Positions 58,335 to 64,000 of a stretch of 64,000 bases of DNA are shown here, in pieces. A program made the translations under genes and the position numbers. Where the stretch lies: assembly GCF_017104715.1 (NCBI RefSeq), contig NZ_JAAGPI010000024.1, positions 87,137-151,136 of the forward strand, read 5' to 3'. The notes under the pieces are model-generated. The model did no database searches. It saw only the letters and a list, made by a program, of their open reading frames with translations, and was not told where the DNA came from. Source of the stretch: Burkholderia sp. Ac-20365. GTDB lineage: Bacteria; Pseudomonadota; Gammaproteobacteria; Burkholderiales; Burkholderiaceae. The stretch's first letter is position 1; every line of letters starts with the position of its first letter.

Positions 58335-59717
58335 CCTGCTGAAAATTACACCAAGCAGATCGTCGGACGTGAACTCACCGGTGATCGAGTTCAGTTGATC
58401 CTGAGCCAGACGCAGCTCTTCAGCGAACAGATCAAGAGCCTGCGCGTTCTGATCGGCATGTTCGGCCGCGAGTCCCAGGTGTTCTTGCGCCGCCCGAAGC
58501 GCAATCAGATGGCGTTCACGCGCGAGATAAACGCTTTCCGCGCCGGCCTGCCAGCCCGCAATGCGCAGCAGTTCGCCGCGCAACAGGTTGATCCCGTCGC
58601 CTGTCTTGGCGGATAGCCGGACTTCGCAAGAATCGCCCTCGCCTTTCTGGTTCAAGCTGGCAACGACGGGCGCGACGCCAGTAAGATCGGTCTTGTTCAG
58701 CACGCGCACGACGGGCACGCCCGCCGGAAAACGCCCGGCAATTGCGTCGTCGTCGGCCGTCATGCCGGAACGTGCGTCGAGCAGATGCAGCACGACGTCG
58801 GCGCGCTCGATTTCGCCCCACGTCCGCTCGATACCGATTTTCTCGACTTCGTCCTCTGTCTCACGCAGGCCGGCTGTGTCGATCACATGCAGCGGAATGC
58901 CTTCGATCTGGATCGTCTGCGCGACCTTGTCGCGGGTCGTGCCGGCGATCGGCGTGACAATCGCGAGTTCCGCGCCCGCGAGCGCATTGAGCAGCGACGA
59001 TTTACCGACGTTCGGTTGCCCTGCCAGCACGACCGACAGACCCTCGCGCAGCAGCGCGCCCTGCCGGGCCTCGCTCAGCACGAGTGCAAGACGCTCACGA
59101 ATGCGCGCAAGCTTGCCGCGCGCGTCGGCGGCTTCGAGGAAATCGATCTCTTCTTCCGGGAAGTCGAGCGTCGCCTCGACCAGCATCCGCAGCGTGATCA
59201 CCTCTTCGACGAGTGCGTGGATATCGCGCGAGAACGCGCCGTCCAGCGAACGGCCGGCCGATCGCGCAGCCGCCTCCGTGCTGGCCTCGATCAGATCCGC
59301 GACGGCTTCGGCTTGCGCGAGATCGAGCTTGTCATTGAGGAACGCCCTGCGCGTGAATTCGCCCGGTTCCGCGAGACGCAGACCGAAGGCGCGCCCCGCG
59401 TCAATGCAGCGTTGCAGCACGAGCTGAAGCACGATTGGGCCGCCATGTCCCTGCAACTCGAGCACATGCTCGCCGGTGTACGAATGCGGCGCCGGAAAAT
59501 ACAACGCGATACCGCGATCGAGCGCATTTCCTTCAGCGTCGAGGAAAGGCACATAGCTCGCGTGACGAGGCGCCAATGGGTGGCCGGTGAGCGCCTGCAT
59601 CATCGGTTGCGCGGCCGCTTCACCAGCGCGCCCGAATGAAATCCGCACCACGCCTATCCCGCCGCGGCCGGGCGCAGTGGCAATGGCGACGATCGGATCG
59701 GAATCTGTGGCGAGCAT
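58317..59717 (-). CDS. mnmE: tRNA modification GTPase MnmE (TrmE)
   Basis: This protein has 466 residues from ATG 59717; the frame extends to 59825 but the family starts at PIVAIATAPGRGGIGVVRIS. The tetrahydrofolate-binding N-terminal domain is followed by helices and a G domain (about 220-375) with GQPNVGKSSLLN, DTAGLRE and NKTD. It ends FCIGK with the catalytic Cys that acts with MnmG to form cmnm5U34. MnmC in this window finishes the modification. The 3' end TTTTGTATCGGTAAGTAG is close to the attachment site used by SGI1-type elements. Confidence 0.96.
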   Translation of the reverse strand: MLATDSDPIVAIATAPGRGGIGVVRISFGRAGEAAAQPMMQALTGHPLAPRHASYVPFLDAEGNALDRGIALYFPAPHSYTGEHVLELQGHGGPIVLQLVLQRCIDAGRAFGLRLAEPGEFTRRAFLNDKLDLAQAEAVADLIEASTEAAARSAGRSLDGAFSRDIHALVEEVITLRMLVEATLDFPEEEIDFLEAADARGKLARIRERLALVLSEARQGALLREGLSVVLAGQPNVGKSSLLNALAGAELAIVTPIAGTTRDKVAQTIQIEGIPLHVIDTAGLRETEDEVEKIGIERTWGEIERADVVLHLLDARSGMTADDDAIAGRFPAGVPVVRVLNKTDLTGVAPVVASLNQKGEGDSCEVRLSAKTGDGINLLRGELLRIAGWQAGAESVYLARERHLIALRAAQEHLGLAAEHADQNAQALDLFAEELRLAQDQLNSITGEFTSDDLLGVIFSRFCIGK

Positions 59718-60063
59718 GGCGGAAATGAGCGGAGACGAGATGGACGAGACGCGCACGAAGCGTGCGCCGAACGCCTGGCATTGTAACGCGGGGCTTTGCG
59801 ATGCCAGCGCGGGCGTGCTTCTCATCGGGCGAAAGTTACCCCAAGATTTATCTTGCTCGGGCTAACGGCGTTCTGCCGCGTAACTGGAGCAATTTGGACG
59901 ATTCGTGTAGTCTGATCCCTACACATGAAGGCAGAGCGGACATCGAAGCCTTCGATGTAATGATTCCGATCGTTTGCTGCAGCAAGATAGGCAAATCTCA
60001 GACACGTAAAATCTAGCGTGTACAGTTGTCTACCTGCGACGCGACGGACTGCACAATCTGCGG
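59718..60063. promoter_or_regulatory. Divergent region between mnmE and the helix-turn-helix gene
   Basis: This 346-base gap without a gene has GTGTAG/CTACAC inverted repeat halves near 59904-59924 and the GTGTACAGTTGTCTACC element at 60018-60034, 30 bases before the regulator start. These suggest operators for autoregulation of the 60064 gene. Confidence 0.45.
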
Positions 60064-60486
60064 ATGCCAACCGTCGAAGAAAAAGCGGCTTTTGCCGAGC
60101 GACTCAAGTTCGCGATGAGACGCGCCCCGGAAAGACTTAAGGGCGGGACCGATCTCGCATTGCATTTCAATCTGCGCCATCACGGCGATCAGCCAGTGTC
60201 GCCGCAGACCGTGCACAAGTGGCTGAGCGGCCGCACCATTCCTACGGACGACAAACTACGCACGCTGGCGATGTGGTTCGAAGTGGATGTCCATTGGCTG
60301 CACTATGGACCTTCGCCGAACGGGTCGACACGTAACGTGCCGAAACCACTGGAGCGCGGCGAGAAATATCCGCTTTCCGCTGAAACGCTCGAACTGGCGT
60401 CGAAGATCGAATCATTGACCCCGCATCATCGATACCTCGTGCAGGAACTGATCGCGCAGTTCTACGGCGACGCCGACAACGCTTGA
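60064..60486 (+). CDS. Helix-turn-helix (phage-repressor-like) DNA-binding protein
   Basis: This protein of 140 residues has a Cro/CI-type helix-turn-helix in the N-terminal half: DLALHFNLRHHGDQPVSPQT, then VHKWLSGRTIPTDDKLRTLA. WFEVDVHWLHYG and a helical C terminus (LELASKIESLTPHHRYLVQE) follow. It resembles repressors encoded near phage-derived genes. A candidate operator lies just upstream, and a similar one lies before the integrase-like gene. It is convergent with yidC and shares a bidirectional terminator with it. Confidence 0.85.
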   Translation: MPTVEEKAAFAERLKFAMRRAPERLKGGTDLALHFNLRHHGDQPVSPQTVHKWLSGRTIPTDDKLRTLAMWFEVDVHWLHYGPSPNGSTRNVPKPLERGEKYPLSAETLELASKIESLTPHHRYLVQELIAQFYGDADNA

Positions 60487-60502
60487 GAAAAACTGCAGAC
60501 GT

Positions 60503-60540
60503 AAAAAAAGCCGCCCGGCTGAAACCGGGCGGCTTTTTTG
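60503..60540. terminator. Bidirectional terminator, HTH gene / yidC
   Basis: AGCCGCCCGG (60509-60518) and CCGGGCGGCT (60525-60534) form a 10-bp stem flanked by seven A on the left and T on the right. It ends both convergent genes. Confidence 0.9.
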
Positions 60541-60588
60541 TTGGTTCAGATCGGATCGGACGATCACCTGTCCGATCCAGGCGCTCGA

Positions 60589-62244
60589 TCAGGTAGCAGC
60601 CTTTTTCTTCTGACCCATCATGCGCGTGATGTAGTACTGCTGTGCGATCGACAGCACGTTGTTCACGACGTAGTACAGCACGAGACCGGCCGGGAAGAAG
60701 AAGAACATGACCGAGAAAGCGATCGGCATGAACATCATCATCTTGGCCTGGACGGGGTCCGGCGGCGTCGGGTTGAGCTTCGTCTGAACGAACATCGAGA
60801 CGGCCATCAGAACCGGCAGGATGAAGTACGGATCTTGTTGCGACAGATCGTGAATCCAGAGAATCCACGGTGCGCCGCGCATTTCTACCGACGACAGCAG
60901 CACCCAGTACAGCGAGATAAACACCGGAATCTGAATCACGACCGGCAGACAGCCGCCGAACGGATTCACCTTCTCAGTCTTGTACAGCTCCATCAGAGCC
61001 GCGTTCATCTTCTGCGGATCGCCCTTGAAGCGTTCACGCAGTGCTTGCATGCGCGGCGTGATTTCCTTCATGCGCGCCATCGACTTGTAGCTCGCAGCCG
61101 ACAGCGGGAAGAACACTGCCTTGATCAGCAGCGTCAGCAGCACGATCGCCCAGCCCCAGTTGCCGACATAGCTGTGGATCTTCTCGAGCAGCCAGAACAG
61201 CGGCTTCGCGATGATCGTCACCCAGCCGTAGTCCTTCACCAGTTCCAGACCCGGCGCGATGCCTTCGAGCATGCGCTCTTCTTCCGGACCGGCGAACAGA
61301 CGCGCGGAGACGTCGATGGTTTGACCCGGGTTGATGGTCTGCAGCGGCTGCTTGACGCCCACGCGATACAGCGACGGATCGATCTTCTCGACGTAGATGT
61401 CGCGCTTGACGCCCTGCTGCGGGATCCACGCCGACGCGAAATAGTGCTGCACCATCGCGATCCAGCCGTTGTCAGCCGAGGTCGCGTAGTCCTGCTTGTT
61501 CTTGTCGATGTCGCCGAACGTCAGCTTCTGGAAGTGATGCTGCTCCGTGTACACAGCCGGTCCGATGAACGTGTGCGAGAAGCGCGGCGTCTCTACAGGC
61601 TGGCTGTCACGCACGAGTTCCATGTACGCGGTCGGCTTGACGGGCGTCGTGCCGACGTTCTGGATCTTCGTGTCGACGTCGATCACGTAGCTGCCACGCG
61701 TGAACGTGTAGGTCTTCACGACCTTCAGGCCGCCCTTGTCCGGCGATTCGAACGACAGCTTGAGCGTGTTGCCCGTCATGTCGGTCGCCTGACCGGGAAC
61801 GGGCGTGAACACGTCGGTGTGGTTCGGGAAATCGCCGCCGAGCAGGCCCGTGCGTGCGAGATACGTGTGGTCGGCCGTATGGTCGAACAGCGTGATCACC
61901 TGATCGGGCTGCTTGCCCTCGCCCGGCTTGACCAGCGTGAGCTTCGACAGCGTGCCGCCACGCGTGTCGATCTGGCCGCGATAGACGTCAGTGCTGAACG
62001 AAACCAGCTGCGCCTGTTGCGCGGCGGGTGTCGTCGAGCCCGGTGCCGCGGCGTTCGTCTGCGGCAAATCGGCCGGCTGGCTTCCTGCAGGCGACGAACC
62101 CGGCGCAGCGGGGCTCGCGGTCTTGGTCTGCGTCGCGCTCGGGAAGAACATCGACGGGCGTCCATGGTCGCGCTGCCAGTTGTCGAACAGCATGACAGCT
62201 GACATGAAGAAGATGACCCATAGGACGGTGCGTTTGATATCCAT
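60589..62244 (-). CDS. yidC: Membrane protein insertase YidC
   Basis: This protein has 551 residues from ATG 62244 (family start MDIKRTVLWVIFFMSAVMLF). It has an N-terminal helix, a large periplasmic domain (about 60-340) and five C-terminal helices, with the conserved SFFPLSA-like region PLSAASYKSMARMKEITPRMQ and PFGGCLPVVIQIPVFISLYW. The C terminus is MGQKKKAAT. It inserts and folds inner-membrane proteins alone or with SecYEG. It lies in the conserved rpmH-rnpA-yidD-yidC-mnmE group. Confidence 0.96.
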   Translation of the reverse strand: MDIKRTVLWVIFFMSAVMLFDNWQRDHGRPSMFFPSATQTKTASPAAPGSSPAGSQPADLPQTNAAAPGSTTPAAQQAQLVSFSTDVYRGQIDTRGGTLSKLTLVKPGEGKQPDQVITLFDHTADHTYLARTGLLGGDFPNHTDVFTPVPGQATDMTGNTLKLSFESPDKGGLKVVKTYTFTRGSYVIDVDTKIQNVGTTPVKPTAYMELVRDSQPVETPRFSHTFIGPAVYTEQHHFQKLTFGDIDKNKQDYATSADNGWIAMVQHYFASAWIPQQGVKRDIYVEKIDPSLYRVGVKQPLQTINPGQTIDVSARLFAGPEEERMLEGIAPGLELVKDYGWVTIIAKPLFWLLEKIHSYVGNWGWAIVLLTLLIKAVFFPLSAASYKSMARMKEITPRMQALRERFKGDPQKMNAALMELYKTEKVNPFGGCLPVVIQIPVFISLYWVLLSSVEMRGAPWILWIHDLSQQDPYFILPVLMAVSMFVQTKLNPTPPDPVQAKMMMFMPIAFSVMFFFFPAGLVLYYVVNNVLSIAQQYYITRMMGQKKKAAT

Positions 62245-62274
62245 GCGTTGTCTCAGTGTCGATGGCACAGCGCG

Positions 62275-62505
62275 TCAGCGCTTCTTAGGAGTTGGAGGCG
62301 GGACAAGATCGATGCCACCCGCCGAAAACGGGTGACAGCGGCACAGGCGCTTGGCTGCGAGATAAGTACCACGCGCGGCGCCATGATACTGGATTGCCTC
62401 GCGCGCGTAATCCGAACAGGAGGGATAAAAACGGCACCGATTGCCGAGCATGGGACTCACGGCAATCTTGTAGAAACGCAGCAAGGCGAACAGTACCGTT
62501 TGCAT
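62275..62505 (-). CDS. yidD: Membrane protein insertion efficiency factor YidD
   Basis: This protein has 76 residues from ATG 62505. The family core is RFYKIAVSPMLGNRCRFYPSCSDYAREAI followed by RCHPFSAGGIDLVPP. It is a small, Cys-containing, membrane-associated helper of YidC. It lies between rnpA and yidC with 30 bases to the yidC start. Confidence 0.95.
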   Translation of the reverse strand: MQTVLFALLRFYKIAVSPMLGNRCRFYPSCSDYAREAIQYHGAARGTYLAAKRLCRCHPFSAGGIDLVPPPTPKKR

Positions 62506-62578
62506 GACTAGTGCGGCGCGACTTCGCCGCCCGATAAACAGCGCCGCGAGACGGCCGCGCCCGAACGTAGCGCGGATC

Positions 62579-63088
62579 TCATGACGCGGCTGGCGGCGTC
62601 TGCGCCGCCTGTCCTGCCGATGCCGCCGGCGTTTCGCGACGCGCGATTTCGCGCGCCACCTTGTCCAGCAGCACATCAATCTCACCGCGGCACACCGTCT
62701 TCAACGGTGGCGACGATCCGCTGGGCATCGCCTTCCTGTCGAATTTCGTGTGCAGCCGCAGCAGCACGTCCCAGCCGCCGAACTCCGCGCGACGCAAACG
62801 AAACGCATCGCGTGCGAGGCGTTTCACCAGATTGCGCGTCACCGCGCGCGGCGCATATTTCTTGCCGATCACGAGGCCGAGACGCGCTTCGTTGCCGGTT
62901 GGCCGCGCGTACACGACGAAATGAGCGGTACGGCGCCACGGGCGCAAACGAAAAACGGATGAAAATTCATCCGTTTTTAGCAGCCTTGCGGCTTTGGGAA
63001 AGGCTGCGGACGCCTGCAACGGAACAGAGTTCTGATGCGGCGCGTCTGCCGTTCCCGCACCGTCGCGGGTGTCGGACACAGCGCGCAC
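62579..63088 (-). CDS. rnpA: Ribonuclease P protein component
   Basis: This basic protein pairs with RNase P RNA to mature tRNA 5' ends. The core FPKAARLLKTDEFSSVFRLRPW and the RNR-like motif region VTRNLVKRLARDAFRLRRAEFGG are clear. The frame from GTG 63088 gives 169 residues. A TTG at 63019 (start QASAAFPKAARLL after Met) gives 146 and may be the true start because the family begins close to there. The C-terminal 25 residues are Ala-rich. The rpmH stop is 25 bases upstream, so the two are cotranscribed. Confidence 0.88.
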   Translation of the reverse strand: MRAVSDTRDGAGTADAPHQNSVPLQASAAFPKAARLLKTDEFSSVFRLRPWRRTAHFVVYARPTGNEARLGLVIGKKYAPRAVTRNLVKRLARDAFRLRRAEFGGWDVLLRLHTKFDRKAMPSGSSPPLKTVCRGEIDVLLDKVAREIARRETPAASAGQAAQTPPAAS

Positions 63089-63113
63089 TCGGCTAGACCG
63101 CGTGTCGCCTGCC

Positions 63114-63248
63114 TTAGATGGCGAGGCGCTTGCGGCCCTTTGCGCGGCGTGCGTTGATGACCTTGCGGCCGCCAGCGGTCTTCATGCGAACGCGGAAGCC
63201 ATGGGTGCGCTTACGGCGCGTCACGGAAGGTTGGTAAGTACGTTTCAT
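63114..63248 (-). CDS. rpmH: 50S ribosomal protein L34
   Basis: This 44-residue, highly basic protein, [20 protein letters not shown]... to ...[11 protein letters not shown], matches L34 over its whole length. It is the first gene of the minus-strand rpmH-rnpA-yidD-yidC-mnmE group. Its promoter faces dnaA across a 385-base divergent region. Confidence 0.97.
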
Positions 63249-63339
63249 GTTGCTCTCACTTGTTTGAGAAATAACCGCGCGAGCATCGCTGAAAGTGCAA
63301 TGGCCGGAGGTTCGAAAATTGGTTTTCGCGGAACCCGCT

Positions 63340-63368
63340 ATTTAAACCGGTTTTCTCTGAGTCGTCAA
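63340..63368 (-). promoter_or_regulatory. rpmH promoter
   Basis: On the minus strand TTGACG (63368-63363) and TTAAAT (63345-63340) are separated by 17 bases, giving a start about 85 bases before the rpmH ATG. Position and match are good. Confidence 0.7.
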
Positions 63369-63381
63369 TAGTTTAGGGCAA

Positions 63382-63432
63382 TGATCCACAGGCGGCGTTT
63401 GTAAACCTTGTTTGATCAGGCCCTGTGGATAA
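63382..63432. promoter_or_regulatory. DnaA boxes in the rpmH-dnaA region
   Basis: TGATCCACA (63382-63390, one mismatch) and a perfect TGTGGATAA (63424-63432) lie in the divergent 385-base gap 63249-63633. Two boxes suit autoregulation of dnaA. No TAG-repeat module like those at 21.6 and 24.8 kb is seen here. Confidence 0.7.
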
Positions 63433-63633
63433 CTCACTTTGCACGACGTTTTGGCGTTAGAATCTCGCCTTACTTCCCAAGAATCCTGCACGCCGCCCCG
63501 GCCCGCTTGACCCCGCAAACCCTTGTGGCACAAGCGTCTGGGGCTTTTCCGCCTGGCAGCTTCGGGCCTCGTCGCGTATCCCGCGACCAGAGCGCCGGCG
63601 GAATCGCGTCGCAACCATAACGATAGCAACTTG

Positions 63634-64000
63634 ATGAACGAATTCTGGCAACACTGTTCCGCACTGCTGGAGCGTGAATTGACGCCCCAGCAGTACGTGA
63701 CGTGGATCAAACCGTTGGCCCCGGTCGCCTTCGACGCCGCTGCGAATACCCTGAGCATTGCCGCGCCGAACCGTTTCAAGCTGGATTGGGTCAAGAGCCA
63801 GTTTTCGGGCCGCATCACCGACCTTGCGCGCGATTTCTGGCATTCGCCCGTCGACGTCCAGTTCGTCCTCGATCCCAAAGCCGGCGTGCGTCCGGCGCCC
63901 GCCGCGCCGTCGCGGCCTGCGCCTATGGGCGTGAACAGCGCCGTCGCGGCCGTCGATGCTGCCGTCGGCGCCGTGCAGGCGGCCCAGTCGGCGCGCATGG
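63634..64000 (+). CDS. dnaA: Chromosomal replication initiator DnaA (5' part, cut by window end)
   Basis: The first 122 codons are present. Domain I is clear: MNEFWQHCSALLERELTPQQ, then WIKPLAPVAFDAAANTLSIAAPNRFKLDWVK. The Ala/Pro-rich domain II linker starts at about residue 90. The AAA+ and DNA-binding domains lie beyond the window. ATG 63634 follows TTG in a TTGATG context. DnaA should act on the box clusters in this window. Confidence 0.96.
   Translation, partial: MNEFWQHCSALLERELTPQQYVTWIKPLAPVAFDAAANTLSIAAPNRFKLDWVKSQFSGRITDLARDFWHSPVDVQFVLDPKAGVRPAPAAPSRPAPMGVNSAVAAVDAAVGAVQAAQSARM

Noticed and set aside
63249..63633. rpmH-dnaA intergenic region as the main origin
   Set aside because: Only two DnaA boxes, no TAG-repeat module, and the sampled G/C skew at 30-55 kb points to an origin to the left. 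Not excluded; kept as a DnaA-controlled promoter region.

Overview
This is a GC-rich, gene-dense chromosomal segment from a betaproteobacterium of the Burkholderia/Paraburkholderia group. The grounds are the order rpmH-rnpA-yidD-yidC-mnmE before dnaA, a gspDEF-(C reversed)-GHIJKLMN type II secretion locus, an Lrp-type regulator facing phhA-phhB, a liv-type amino-acid ABC operon, and protein sequences of Burkholderiaceae type. The right end enters dnaA, so the window lies in the origin-proximal part of the main chromosome. There are no rRNA or tRNA genes, no CRISPR array and no intact mobile element.

Layout. 0.2-6.7 kb: a minus-strand ABC uptake operon (livG-livF-binding protein-livH-livM) plus a second binding protein. 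6.9-11.3 kb: an FAD alcohol dehydrogenase and a CoA-acylating semialdehyde dehydrogenase facing a LysR regulator, resembling the 3-hydroxypropionate oxidation locus of pseudomonads. 11.6-21.1 kb: CYTH protein, Lrp regulator with phenylalanine hydroxylase genes, a TctD/TctE-like two-component pair, SET-domain methyltransferase, old yellow enzyme, MOSC protein, amidotransferase and a cysteine-tailed MarR regulator. 21.1-25.1 kb: two intergenic regions rich in DnaA boxes flank a GCS2-type ligase and a CPA2 antiporter. 25-30 kb: mnmC, an HU gene, a CobW-type GTPase and a small lytic transglycosylase. 30.3-42 kb: the complete T2SS. 42-54 kb: efflux genes, OmpA-type and other lipoproteins, gshA, ada-alkA, a candidate small RNA, a VOC protein and yaeQ. 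54-60 kb: lysE, two tiny membrane proteins, an integrase-like gene without catalytic residues, mnmE and a helix-turn-helix regulator. 60-64 kb: yidC, yidD, rnpA, rpmH and the start of dnaA.

Main points. First, a likely replication origin about 39-42 kb from dnaA: two inverted modules share an 18-bp TAG-repeat (DnaA-trio-like) core at an identical 14-bp distance from a DnaA box, and hand-counted G/C skew of plus-strand genes changes sign between about 16 and 30 kb. Second, a short promoter-to-terminator small RNA unit carrying two CTCCTCC motifs, like the CcsR/cuckoo RNA family. Third, an intact integrase-like gene next to the mnmE 3' end (a known integration site) that has lost most catalytic residues including the tyrosine. 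Smaller points include an 11-codon mini-ORF bridging gspK and gspL, a terminator embedded in the convergent histidine kinase gene, and altered signature motifs in LivF and the CobW-type GTPase.
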